Origin: WSZJ01 sp964590435
Lineage (GTDB): Bacteria; Planctomycetota; MHYJ01; WSZJ01
Length of the DNA stretch: 64,000 nt
Direction of reading: 5' to 3'
NCBI GenBank assembly: GCA_964590435.1
Contig: CAZPWT010000019.1
Span: 20,327-84,326, forward strand
The notes beneath the pieces were generated by a model that was given only the letters and a program-made list of their open reading frames with translations, was not told the DNA's origin and did not search any database. This document shows positions 1 to 8,024 of the stretch, one piece after another. Positions within the stretch are counted from its first letter, which is position 1. Each line of letters starts with the position of its first letter. The translations under genes and the position numbers were made by a program.

Positions 1-1451
1 GCCTTCTGGTCCCAGTCGGTGTAGGTCGGGTTGACGGTCACGAGGTTCCACGACGCGCGGTCGACGCCGAGCGCGTACGACCAGCCGGACGTCGAGCTCA
101 CGATCAGCCCCAGCCGCTCGGCGGAGGCCTCCATCACCATATAGAGGAGGAACTCGCCGCCGTCGTAGTCGGCGCGGCGCTGGTGAAAGACGAGCCACCA
201 GTCGCCCTTCTCCACCTTGGGCATGAACCCGGCGAGGTCCGCCGGCTTGGCGGGGACCAGCGGCTCCGCGTCGGCGTCGGACAGCATCTCGCCCACGGCC
301 TTCTCGACGTTGCCGATGTAGATGCTGTTGTCGCGGATCACGCCGTCCGCGTCGACGAGGTAGAGCCGCGGATACGTCCACAGCCGGAACTGCTTCGCGA
401 TCTCGCCTTCCATCATCTGGCCGTCGTAGACGATCGGCCAGTTCATCTCGTGCGTCGCCGCGAACTCCTGCGCCTTCTCCTTGTCGGCGTCGAGGTTGAC
501 GCCGAGGATCGTGTACCCCTTGTCCTTGTACGCGTCGTAGATCTTCTTGTGCTGGTCGAGCGCGAGCGCCTGGTCGCCGGACGCCATGGACCAGAACTGG
601 ATGAGCACGACCTTGCCCATCAACGACGCGAGCGACACCTCGTTCCCGTCCTTGTCCGTCCCCGTGAACTCCGGCGCAGGCGCCCCGGCGCCCAGCGGCG
701 GCCGCATCGCCACCGCCTCGGTGTGCTCCGCGATCACCGCCTCGTCCCCCGCCTCGCTCACCGACTTCAGCACCCACCCCTTGTCCGCGAACGCGAAGGG
801 CTGGTCGCCGTCGTACCGCTCGTTGGAGTCCTGCTCGCCGTCGTACTTGCCGTCCGCGTTGTAGTCGATGCAGAGCGCGAGCTTCTCGAGGTCGTCAAAG
901 CGCCCGTTCGAGTTCATGTCCACGATCGCGAACTTCAGCTCCCGCCCCGCGAGCGTCGCCGTCCCCTCGAACCAGTCCATCCCGCGATATGCCGAAAAAC
1001 CCTTCTTGTTCGCCTCATACGTGTAGACGTACATCTGGTACTCGCTCACCTTCTTGCCGTGCTCCACCGCGAGCTTCCAGTACTTCCCGAAGGACGTGGC
1101 CTCCTTCGAGTACGGCTTCGCCGGCTCCCCGTCGTCCGTCAGGTCCTCGTTGTTGTTCGCGTCGACGTAGAACAGGTCCTCCCCCGCCGCCGCATCGTCC
1201 AGCACCACCGCGAAAGACTTGTCCGTCCCCGCCTCCAGCACGATCTCACCCCACTTCGGCGTCCCCTTGAACTTCGGCACCTTCACCAGCTTCTCCGCCG
1301 GCGCATCCAGCCAGTCCGTCCCCGGCATCATCGTGACGGAAACCGACGGCCCCGCCGTCGTCTGGTGCTGCAGCACGACCTTCACGTCTCCCGCGCGGGC
1401 CGAAGCCGCCGCAAGCAGGAGCACAGCCGCGAAGTTCCGAATCCTGATCAA
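1..1451 (-). CDS. Secreted TlpA-like thioredoxin-fold protein, 3' end beyond window
   Basis: Read on the minus strand, this frame stays open from about 1451 to the window edge, giving about 483 residues with the C-terminus missing. A TTG at 1451 follows AGGGGAGG by about 8 nt and yields a classic signal peptide ending in SARA, so I chose it over an in-frame GTG at 1460. The first 250 residues are rich in Asp/Asn-Gly turns (FYVDANNNEDL, YNADGKYDGEQ), like calcium-binding dockerin-type loops. From about residue 260 there is a TlpA/AhpC-type thioredoxin domain (GAPAPEFTGTDKDGNEVSL, then KVVLIQFW). The position that should read WCxxC reads SMASGDQ, so both redox cysteines are absent. It is probably an extracytoplasmic protein of unknown, non-redox role. 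The fold assignment is good; the function is unknown. Confidence 0.8.
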   Translation of the reverse strand, partial: MIRIRNFAAVLLLAAASARAGDVKVVLQHQTTAGPSVSVTMMPGTDWLDAPAEKLVKVPKFKGTPKWGEIVLEAGTDKSFAVVLDDAAAGEDLFYVDANNNEDLTDDGEPAKPYSKEATSFGKYWKLAVEHGKKVSEYQMYVYTYEANKKGFSAYRGMDWFEGTATLAGRELKFAIVDMNSNGRFDDLEKLALCIDYNADGKYDGEQDSNERYDGDQPFAFADKGWVLKSVSEAGDEAVIAEHTEAVAMRPPLGAGAPAPEFTGTDKDGNEVSLASLMGKVVLIQFWSMASGDQALALDQHKKIYDAYKDKGYTILGVNLDADKEKAQEFAATHEMNWPIVYDGQMMEGEIAKQFRLWTYPRLYLVDADGVIRDNSIYIGNVEKAVGEMLSDADAEPLVPAKPADLAGFMPKVEKGDWWLVFHQRRADYDGGEFLLYMVMEASAERLGLIVSSTSGWSYALGVDRASWNLVTVNPTYTDWDQK

Positions 1452-1539
1452 GTTAGACACCCTCCCCTGAAACAGTTGAAGGGGACCCCGGGGGCCCCCT
1501 TCTACCTTGTATGCCGCTGTTCCCGTCTCCCGTACCTGA

Positions 1540-2580
1540 TTACCGGTCGCGCTCCGGCGAATACGAGCGCCGGATCTGCTGCGCGGCCACGAGCAGCTTG
1601 ACTTCGGTCGCAAAGTGGTTCGTCGGGTCCAGCGCGAGCGCCCGGTTGAGCCACTTCGTTGCTTCCTTGTAGTACCGCTCCACGGCCCAGAGGTGGCCAA
1701 GGTTGCCGTAGATGACGACCAGCAGCCCGTCGCAGTCCGCGTCCAGTTTCTTCGCCGCGGCGAGCACGTCCACGTCCTTCGTCCCGCTCGCGACCTCGAT
1801 GACCAGGTCCTTGCAGCTGAACAGGGCCGCCTCCGCCGCGCGCCAGTTCTTGTCGGCCTTCGAGACGCTCGTGTTCCCCTCCGCCTCGAGCCCGTCGCCG
1901 TTCAGCTTGCGCGCGTCGTCGTACGCCTTGATCGCAGCGTCCAGCTTCCCCTTGACGCCCTCCTCCACCTTCGCCGCCTTCGCGTCGCCCTTCTTCTTCG
2001 TGAGCGCGTCCAGCAGCTCCTTCTTCTTCGCGTTCTCCTTCTCGATCTCCGCCGTCGCCGCCGCGAGCGACTTCCTCGCCTCCTCGACGAACTTTGAGGT
2101 CGGGAAGAAATCCACCAGCGTCTGGAACTTCATCAGCGCCCCCGAAAAGTCGCCGGCCTTCATCGCCGCCGCGCCTTCCTCGTAGAGCTTGCCGCTGTCC
2201 TTCTCCTCCACGTCCGCGACGACCTTCTCCGCCTGGTCCTTCAGGCTCGGGTCGCGCTTGACCGCCGAATCCAGGTCCCCGCGCCCGACGTCGTACAGCC
2301 CGTTCTCCATCGCGTAGCGGCCGAGCGCGAAGCGCGCGCCGGGGTCGTCGCCCGCGTCGCGAACGCGCTTGTCCCGGATCTTGTACACCGTGAACGGGTC
2401 CAGGTCGTCGAACGAAATCGTCGCTTCCCCGCCCTCGAGGAGCTGGATGCGGACGCCCTTTTCCGTGACCTCGAGGATCTTCCCCTCGACGAACGTCCCG
2501 CTCTTTTTCTGCAGGATGTCGGCGAGTGCGGGAAGAGCGAGGGTGAGGCCGATGATGAAGACGGAGGCGAGACGGTTCAT
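1540..2580 (-). CDS. Exported TPR-like/coiled-coil protein
   Basis: The 346-residue product begins with a signal peptide (MNRLASVFIIGLTLALPALA, cleavage after ALA). The mature N-terminus (LQKKSGTFVEGKILEV) looks like a small beta domain. It is followed by helical segments of TPR character around residues 75-190, a Lys/Glu-rich coiled coil around 190-230, and a final TPR-like motif ending LNRALALDPTNHFA. TPR modules usually hold together envelope protein complexes; the partner here is unknown. It lies 191 bp downstream of the next minus-strand gene and 89 bp upstream of the TlpA-like gene. I chose the ATG at 2580 because it opens directly on the signal peptide, although a longer open frame exists upstream. 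Confidence 0.75.
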   Translation of the reverse strand: MNRLASVFIIGLTLALPALADILQKKSGTFVEGKILEVTEKGVRIQLLEGGEATISFDDLDPFTVYKIRDKRVRDAGDDPGARFALGRYAMENGLYDVGRGDLDSAVKRDPSLKDQAEKVVADVEEKDSGKLYEEGAAAMKAGDFSGALMKFQTLVDFFPTSKFVEEARKSLAAATAEIEKENAKKKELLDALTKKKGDAKAAKVEEGVKGKLDAAIKAYDDARKLNGDGLEAEGNTSVSKADKNWRAAEAALFSCKDLVIEVASGTKDVDVLAAAKKLDADCDGLLVVIYGNLGHLWAVERYYKEATKWLNRALALDPTNHFATEVKLLVAAQQIRRSYSPERDR

Positions 2581-2771
2581 GGCAGGACTCCAAACGCCCC
2601 CCCGGGCGGCCCTCATCATACGGGAAAGACGGAGGGCGAGGTCAACGAGGATTTGGAGCGGGCTGCCGATCGGGGATAGTGCGAACGCGGGCCGGTCGTG
2701 GCGGTGGACGTCGCACGGGCCCCGCGACCGCGCCTCGTGGACTGACGTGGCGCGCTCGCCCGCCAGCGTCG

Positions 2772-3251
2772 CTACCTCGAGAGCGTCTTCGTCATTTCCA
2801 GCCACTTCTCCCACTCCGCATTCGCCTGGTCTGCCTCCTGCTTGGCTTTCGCCCAGTTCTCGGGCTTCACCAGGGACTCGTTCACCTGGAACATGATGAA
2901 GGTCGATGCCACCTTCTGGGAGAGCTCCAGGGAGGTGACCAGGTGGGGCATCGCGGCCTTCTCGGCGGGGGTGTCCCCGGTGAGGCCCTTGGCCTCGGTG
3001 TGGAGGTTCGTGAAGGTCTCGTTCAGGTGCCCCAGCTTGGGGAACTCCTTCTTCTGGGAGAATTGAGCCTGGTTCGCCTTCCACGAAGCAAACGCTTCCT
3101 TGCACCTGCCTTCGACCTCGACGGCGCGGCTGGACAGTTTTCCCGTTATCTGGGGCTTGCCCTCGAGCCCGCCGCGGAAGGAGAAGATTCCAGCGGTGAC
3201 GGCGCCGGCGAGGAGGACGAGGCCGGCGATTCCGATCAGGGGCTTTCGCAT
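2772..3251 (-). CDS. Single-span membrane-anchored helical protein
   Basis: A 159-residue protein starting MRKPLIGIAGLVLLAGAVTA, which is an N-terminal membrane anchor or uncleaved signal sequence. The rest is predicted periplasmic and mostly alpha-helical, with one cysteine and many Lys/Glu residues. No family is recognised. The frame is open further upstream, but the ATG at 3251 is the only start that puts the hydrophobic segment at the N-terminus. It is 53 nt downstream of the HEAT-like gene at 3305-4012 and could be the distal gene of that operon. Confidence 0.65.
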   Translation of the reverse strand: MRKPLIGIAGLVLLAGAVTAGIFSFRGGLEGKPQITGKLSSRAVEVEGRCKEAFASWKANQAQFSQKKEFPKLGHLNETFTNLHTEAKGLTGDTPAEKAAMPHLVTSLELSQKVASTFIMFQVNESLVKPENWAKAKQEADQANAEWEKWLEMTKTLSR

Positions 3252-3304
3252 GCGCGGGATCTTAGGATGGTTCTCGCGGGGTGGCAATGCCCCGGGGACG
3301 GATT

Positions 3305-4012
3305 TCAGCGCCTGTGCGCCCCGGTGTATTCGAGAACGTCCTGGGCAGAAGCGCGAACCCGCTCGGAGGGATCGCTTTCCTTCGCGGTCTCCAGCGCCTG
3401 CAGCACTCCCGGTTCGTCGATGAAGGACTCGAGGACCCCTGCGGCCTCGGCGCGGGTGCGGTCGTCGGTGTCGTTGCGAAGGCGGGTCAGCATTTCCCCG
3501 ACAACCTCGGGGTAATCGACGCCGGCGAGCTGCCGGCAGATTTCCATCCTCGCCGTGGCATCCTCGCAGACGCGAAGGAGGTCCAGCATCGATCGCACGA
3601 CCTCGATGGTCCGGCACGCCGGGGAATGGCGCCGGAGTTTCTTGAGCGCGGAGACTCTCTGCACCGGCGTCTTCGTCCCGTCCAGGACCATCGCCTCGAG
3701 TTCCTTCTTCCCGAGCGCTTCTTCCTCCGGGTCCGGCCCGCCCGACGATTTCTTCTTTTCGAGCGCCGCGATTCGCTCATCGAGCCGGTCGAGCCGCTCC
3801 AGGAGCGCGCGGTCGACGGGAGCGGGCGACGTCCCGATGGCAGGAGGAGGGTTGGCAGGAAAGGAACTGCCCGTCCCGGGAACGGGGGGACGCGACGCGG
3901 ACTCATCGGCCGGGGCGCCCTGCGGCACGGGGCGGCGGGAGGCGTACAACGCGAATCCCGCGACGGCGAGGGACACGGCGGAAAGGGCGAGGGAGGCGAG
4001 GAAGAGCTTCAT
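3305..4012 (-). CDS. Membrane-anchored HEAT-repeat-like protein
   Basis: The 235-residue product has an N-terminal transmembrane segment (KLFLASLALSAVSLAVAGFA), a Pro/Ser-rich linker to about residue 65, a short coiled coil (LLERLDRLDERIAALEKKK), and a C-terminal set of helical pairs resembling HEAT repeats (YPEVVGEMLTRLRNDTDD, then RTRAEAAGVLESF). HEAT repeats serve protein-protein contact. The start at 4012 lies 8 nt after the stop of the upstream membrane protein, so the two are almost certainly co-transcribed. The function is unknown. Confidence 0.7.
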   Translation of the reverse strand: MKLFLASLALSAVSLAVAGFALYASRRPVPQGAPADESASRPPVPGTGSSFPANPPPAIGTSPAPVDRALLERLDRLDERIAALEKKKSSGGPDPEEEALGKKELEAMVLDGTKTPVQRVSALKKLRRHSPACRTIEVVRSMLDLLRVCEDATARMEICRQLAGVDYPEVVGEMLTRLRNDTDDRTRAEAAGVLESFIDEPGVLQALETAKESDPSERVRASAQDVLEYTGAHRR

Positions 4013-4020
4013 CCGGGACC

Positions 4021-4908
4021 TCACTGTACCCGGAAAGGGATGAGGACGGCATGGATGAGCAGGAAGCCGGCGTAGCACATGCCCCTTCCACGACGGTCGT
4101 CCGTGGACGTATGCGCGACGCCCATCGCCAGCAGGATCCAGCCGAAACCGGCCGTTTTCGAGAGAGCGGTCACCGTGAGAACGAGGGCCAGCAGCAGCGG
4201 GATCTTCAGGCGAGCCAGGAAGGGGCGCGGCGGTGCCACGAACACGAGGGTTACGAGGGCCTGGAGGGCGAGTGTTCCCCAGGTCAGGAGCCCCGCCGCC
4301 AGCGCCAGCCTGGCGCCGCCCAGGATCGGCACGGCCACGGCCGTGGCATCGAACGCCCCCAGCTCGGCAATCCGCACGCCGTTCATGTGCTGGCTAGAGG
4401 CGGAAACGCCGGCCAGGACGCGGGAGAGTCCCGCGAGGCGCCCGTCCGTCAGGAGCGCAGCCTTGAAGAAGGTCCCGTTGAGGTAATCCGGCGAGCTGAA
4501 CTTCCATGCACCCCCGATCGCCATGAACAGGACCGTCAGCCACCGGGCCTGCGAGCCAGCCGTTTCGCGGGGCGTCCGCGTCAGCAGGCTGCAGTGAAGC
4601 GCGATGGCCCAGTAGGTCGCCAGGAACATGTCGTTTTCGACCAGGTGCCAGTTCCGGAAACACGCGAACGCCGCGAACGCCGACATCGCCAGCCAGTAGG
4701 AGGAGTTCGCGAGCAGCGGGCGGAGCAGGAGCCCCGCGATGCCGATCACGGCAAGGGGCAGGGCCAGGTACCAGATGCCGCCGCCGTGCACGAGGAAGTA
4801 GGCGGCGGTCAGCACCCCGGCCGCCTCCAGCGGATCCACGTCGAGCGCCTGCTTCCAGAATTCCCGCGCCGCCGCCGCGCGCGCCGCCATGCCGTCGCGC
4901 AAGCTCAT
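4021..4908 (-). CDS. Polytopic membrane protein of unknown function
   Basis: A 295-residue protein with about seven or eight hydrophobic helices, for example around residues 32-60, 63-85, 180-210 and 235-260. Polar loops include NWHLVENDMF and SSPDYLNGTFF. I do not recognise the family; the layout faintly recalls HTTM-type membrane proteins, but no diagnostic motif is visible. The start ATG overlaps the stop of the upstream gene by 4 nt (ATGA), and its own stop is 8 nt before the next start, so it is the middle gene of a tight three-gene operon (5393 to 3305, minus strand). Confidence 0.7.
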   Translation of the reverse strand: MSLRDGMAARAAAAREFWKQALDVDPLEAAGVLTAAYFLVHGGGIWYLALPLAVIGIAGLLLRPLLANSSYWLAMSAFAAFACFRNWHLVENDMFLATYWAIALHCSLLTRTPRETAGSQARWLTVLFMAIGGAWKFSSPDYLNGTFFKAALLTDGRLAGLSRVLAGVSASSQHMNGVRIAELGAFDATAVAVPILGGARLALAAGLLTWGTLALQALVTLVFVAPPRPFLARLKIPLLLALVLTVTALSKTAGFGWILLAMGVAHTSTDDRRGRGMCYAGFLLIHAVLIPFRVQ

Positions 4909-5393
4909 GGCTGCGCCTCGAACGCGCGGATCAGCACCGCTTCAAGCCGGTTCCCGTCGGCGCTGAGCTTCCTCCTCCACACCTCGATCCGGATCTTCGT
5001 CACCTCCAGCATCGCCTCGGCCGGCGGCGGCGGCTCGTTCGGATCCACGGGGCGGTACCCCGGCGCTTGCCCTCGCCCTGCTCCTTCGTCCTTCGTCCAC
5101 CTCAGCGCCATGACCTCGCCCGCCAGCCCGATGAGGTTCTCCTCCGTCGGCGCCACCAGGCACCTCTCCGCCTCCGCATGAAACTGCGCCGGGATGGCCA
5201 CCCGGCACTCCCCCGTGGACCCCGTCATCACGCATCGAACGAAACGGGATCCGGGCGAGTCCGTCGCGGAGAAGTCCGCGAAGCCCCCCCCACGCCACCC
5301 AGATTGCTGCACCTCCCTCGCGCGCGAAAAGTGAAAGACCGCGACGGCGACCAGCAGCAGGGACGGGAATGCGAGGTTGAAGCGGTCTTTCAT
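4905..5393 (-). CDS. Membrane-anchored protein, first gene of a three-gene operon
   Basis: A 162-residue product with one N-terminal transmembrane segment (LAFPSLLLVAVAVFHF) and a soluble remainder of mixed character, including a Pro-rich stretch near NEPPPPAEA. No homologue is recognised. It overlaps the following polytopic membrane protein by 4 nt, which suggests the two act together in the envelope. About 180 bp separate it from the divergent HEAT-repeat gene, so both promoters lie in that gap. Confidence 0.65.
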   Translation of the reverse strand: MKDRFNLAFPSLLLVAVAVFHFSRAREVQQSGWRGGGFADFSATDSPGSRFVRCVMTGSTGECRVAIPAQFHAEAERCLVAPTEENLIGLAGEVMALRWTKDEGAGRGQAPGYRPVDPNEPPPPAEAMLEVTKIRIEVWRRKLSADGNRLEAVLIRAFEAQP

Positions 5394-5492
5394 GTCACCC
5401 TGTGGGTAGTGTGGAGAATGCCGGACGCCCGACGCTATCGCCCGCGGAAGTTCGCTGCAACCGATTCCTTGGAACTCCGCCGCGCTTCCGGT

Positions 5493-5521
5493 TTGACATC
5501 ACCCAGCCCCACTCTTAGACT
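5493..5521 (+). promoter_or_regulatory. Sigma70-type promoter for the HEAT-repeat gene
   Basis: TTGACA at 5493-5498 and TAGACT at 5516-5521 are separated by exactly 17 bp. The predicted transcript starts about 45 nt before the ATG at 5574. Confidence 0.65.
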
Positions 5522-5573
5522 TCCGCCCCCTTACATTATTCGGCCCTGCATTCGCGACCTGGAGACCCTGACC

Positions 5574-6365
5574 ATGCGCACGACAACGATCGCCATCCTG
5601 GCCCTTGCCTCGATTTCCTGCATCGCCCAGGAACCCGCCCCCGTGGACTGGGACAAGGAAACGGCCGCCCTGCTTGACCGGGCGATTTCCGAGGATCCCG
5701 CCGCAGCTATCCCGGCGCAGGACGAGATCCGCGAAATCGGGCGCCCGTGCGTCCCGGCCCTTCGCGCGGCGCTGAAGGACGCGAAAGCGTCGAAGCGCTT
5801 CTTTGCCTGCGAGCTGCTAGGGGACATTCACGACCCGTCGGCAGCCGCGGACGTCGCGGCGCTCCTGGAAGACCTTGTGGAGGAGCGGACGGGGGAACCC
5901 GTGGCCGCCGCGGCCGCCCGCGCCCTCGGAAAGCTGGCGGATGCCTCCGTCGCGGACAAGCTGATCGCCGCCCTCGATTCGAAGGACCTGAACCTCAAGT
6001 ACGAGGCCGCGCGCGCCCTGGGCAACTTGCGCGTGAAGAAAGCCGAGGGCAAGCTCCTCGAAATCCTGAAGGCGCGCGAGGTCAAGGAGACGTTCCGGGG
6101 AGGCCTTCTCCCCGCGGCCGCCTGCGAGGCGCTCGGCAAGATCCGCAGCCAGGCCGCCATCGCCGAAATCGTGACCATGCTCGACTCGCCGGCCCCCGAG
6201 ACGCTTCACGGGTGGAGCTACGACCAGTTCGCAATCATGGCTCTGGAGCGGATCGCGGGTGAGTCGAAGGGCGCCTGGGACGAGGAGAAGAAGAAGGAAG
6301 AGACGAAGAAGGCGTGGAAGGAGTGGGCCGCGAAGCAGCCGAAGACTCCGGAGGCGCCGAAATAG
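5574..6365 (+). CDS. Secreted HEAT-repeat protein
   Basis: The 263-residue product starts with a signal peptide (MRTTTIAILALASISCIAQ). Four or five HEAT/PBS-lyase-type repeats follow, seen as repeated units such as AAAARALGKLADASVADKLI, YEAARALGNLR and AACEALGKIRSQAAIAEIV. The C-terminus is a charged Lys/Glu/Trp tail. Such scaffolds bind other proteins outside the cytoplasm; no enzymatic motif is visible. It is monocistronic, with its own promoter and a strong terminator at 6404-6442. The Cys in the signal region (ISC) could mark a lipobox, but the flanking residues fit poorly. Confidence 0.85.
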   Translation: MRTTTIAILALASISCIAQEPAPVDWDKETAALLDRAISEDPAAAIPAQDEIREIGRPCVPALRAALKDAKASKRFFACELLGDIHDPSAAADVAALLEDLVEERTGEPVAAAAARALGKLADASVADKLIAALDSKDLNLKYEAARALGNLRVKKAEGKLLEILKAREVKETFRGGLLPAAACEALGKIRSQAAIAEIVTMLDSPAPETLHGWSYDQFAIMALERIAGESKGAWDEEKKKEETKKAWKEWAAKQPKTPEAPK

Positions 6366-6403
6366 CCAAGACAGCCTGCCCGCCGATCGTCCCGCAAAAG
6401 GAG

Positions 6404-6442
6404 AGAGCCGCGATCACCCGAAGGTGATCGCGGCTCTTTATT
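6404..6442. terminator. Strong intrinsic terminator between convergent genes
   Basis: A perfect 15-bp stem pairs 6404-6418 with 6423-6437 around a CGAA loop and is followed by TTTATT. It ends the HEAT-repeat transcript and faces the stop of the minus-strand gene at 6467, so it can serve both directions. Confidence 0.9.
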
Positions 6443-6466
6443 AGACCAACGGGAGGAACGAGAGGA

Positions 6467-6763
6467 CTACGCCGGGCCGCCGTAACCGTACGTGCAGTAC
6501 GGGTAGTTGCTGGGGAAAGCGTTGTACCGGCGGTAGTCGACCATGCGGCGCGAATTGAGCTGGTCGATGCGAAGTTCGAAGGCCGCGCGATCCCTCTCAT
6601 TGAGGTCGCTCGAGCAGGACGTGCCGTAGTCGCGATAGAGGCGCTGAAGCTGCGCGTAGTAGCCGCTCTCGATCTTCTGCAGCGCGGGCGGCAGCGCGGC
6701 CCCGGCGATCGTGGCCGGAACCAGCGCCAGCGCGAGCACGCTGGCCAGGATGAACTTGCCCAT
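6467..6763 (-). CDS. Small exported protein, Tyr/Arg-rich
   Basis: A 98-residue product with a signal peptide (MGKFILASVLALALVPATIAGA) and a short mature domain rich in Tyr, Arg and Ser. It contains two cysteines (TSCSSDL and YPYCTYGYGG) that could form one disulfide. It has one of the best ribosome binding sites in the window, AGGAG 6 nt before ATG. No family is recognised. It has its own promoter at 6805-6833 and shares a terminator with the convergent HEAT-repeat gene. Confidence 0.75.
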   Translation of the reverse strand: MGKFILASVLALALVPATIAGAALPPALQKIESGYYAQLQRLYRDYGTSCSSDLNERDRAAFELRIDQLNSRRMVDYRRYNAFPSNYPYCTYGYGGPA

Positions 6764-6804
6764 GGGGACTCCTTTCTGAAGGTTTTTGGACAGGGAAGGT
6801 GTTG

Positions 6805-6833
6805 ACGTTATCGGCAGACCAAGGGCAGATCAA
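6805..6833 (-). promoter_or_regulatory. Promoter of the small exported protein, with adjacent palindrome
   Basis: On the minus strand TTGATC (6833-6828) and TAACGT (6810-6805) are 17 bp apart, about 40 nt upstream of the start codon. A 10-bp perfect palindrome, CGAAATTTCG, sits just upstream of the -35 box at 6836-6845 and could be a regulator site. Confidence 0.5.
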
Positions 6834-6863
6834 GCGAAATTTCGAAAAGCGGGATGCGCCGAC

Positions 6864-8024
6864 TCAAATCGCCCCCAAGCACGACTGCACGACCGTTTCC
6901 AGCCCCCGCCACGGCCCCCTCCCGGCGATGCTCGCTCCGCGCTCCTCGGCATCCAGCGCGAAGAGCTCCCCCTTGAGGATGCGTCGCAGGGCCGCGCCGG
7001 GAGCATCCGACCCCCGGACGGTGAGTCCGACTCCGAGCCCCGCGAGCACCTTCGCCGTCAGGCGCTGCTCCAGGTGCTCGGGAAAAAGCAGTTGCGGTCG
7101 ACCGGCCGCCAGGGCGTTGGCCGTCAGCCCGATCCCGCCGGAGTGCGCCACCACCGCCGCCCGAGCCAGCGCTTCCCCGATCGGAACCGGCTGCGCATGG
7201 ATCTCCAGGCCGGCCGCGCGCAGGTGCTGGACCTGCTGAGATGAAGCGCCCCGGACGTACGCGTCCCCGGGGATTCCGCTCGCGGCGAAGTCCCGCAGGA
7301 TCCGCTCGAGATCGGATCTCTGGGCCGTGAAGTACCCGAACCATCGGGGTGCCGGAGGGCGCGGAAGCGGGGCGGGTGGGGCGGACATGGGCCCGACCGC
7401 CATTTCGGAGCGCACGGCGCGGTAGATGTCCAGCTCCGGGAAGGTCGTCACCCAGCGCGGGCCATGGGCCAGCGTGGCGGCGAGGGTGTCCGGCGCGGGC
7501 CGGCGGCGGCGGCGCTGGACCTCCGCAACGGACGCCAGGATGTCGGAATCCGGTCGAAGCGCGGGAGCATCCGGGTCCAGGTCGGGGTATTGCCGGAGTT
7601 GGGCGGGAGGATTGCTGAATCCCGTCCCGACTCCGACCGTCGGGATGCGCTTCCACGTGGCCAAAGCGAGCCCCGGAGCACTGTCGATCACGACCAGGTC
7701 CGGGCGAACCAGGTCAATCAGGGCGTCCCAGCCACGGATCATCGCTTCGAGCTCGTCGGGTTCGCTCCAGCCGAGGAACGTCAGGATGTCCCCGTAAGTG
7801 CGTGCCAGGAAGGCCTCGCCGTGCCGGCCCATGCGGGAGGGCCAGAAAGGGGCGGGAAACACCGGGAAATTTTCCTTCCGCAGGACCGGCCACGACTCGA
7901 CGACGTCCCGCACCGCGAACACCGGCTGGTGTCCTCGCGCGGCCAACGCGCGCGCAACGGGCATGAGGGTCTGGACGTGCCCGTGGCCGGCGCCGAATTC
8001 CCAACCCATCAGGACGGTGCTCAT
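6864..8024 (-). CDS. GT1-type (UGT/MGT-like) glycosyltransferase
   Basis: A 386-residue protein with the two-domain layout of GT-B family 1 glycosyltransferases: an N-terminal GxGHxxxxLPVARAL-like segment (FGAGHGHVQTLMPVARALAA, residues about 10-29) and a C-terminal nucleotide-sugar motif (HSGGIGLTANALAAGRPQLL, about 310-330). These enzymes transfer a sugar from a nucleotide donor to a small acceptor in the cytoplasm; the acceptor is unknown. It is the downstream partner of a close paralogue with which it overlaps by 4 nt (ATGA), indicating a tandem duplication. The family's HHGG histidine pair is only partly kept (AHSGG). Confidence 0.85.
   Translation of the reverse strand: MSTVLMGWEFGAGHGHVQTLMPVARALAARGHQPVFAVRDVVESWPVLRKENFPVFPAPFWPSRMGRHGEAFLARTYGDILTFLGWSEPDELEAMIRGWDALIDLVRPDLVVIDSAPGLALATWKRIPTVGVGTGFSNPPAQLRQYPDLDPDAPALRPDSDILASVAEVQRRRRRPAPDTLAATLAHGPRWVTTFPELDIYRAVRSEMAVGPMSAPPAPLPRPPAPRWFGYFTAQRSDLERILRDFAASGIPGDAYVRGASSQQVQHLRAAGLEIHAQPVPIGEALARAAVVAHSGGIGLTANALAAGRPQLLFPEHLEQRLTAKVLAGLGVGLTVRGSDAPGAALRRILKGELFALDAEERGASIAGRGPWRGLETVVQSCLGAI

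Noticed and set aside
183..1601. Long plus-strand reading frame opposite the TlpA-like gene
   Set aside because: It is Arg/Leu/Val-rich with no domain, as expected from the complement of a GC-rich gene; the minus strand has a signal peptide and a thioredoxin fold.
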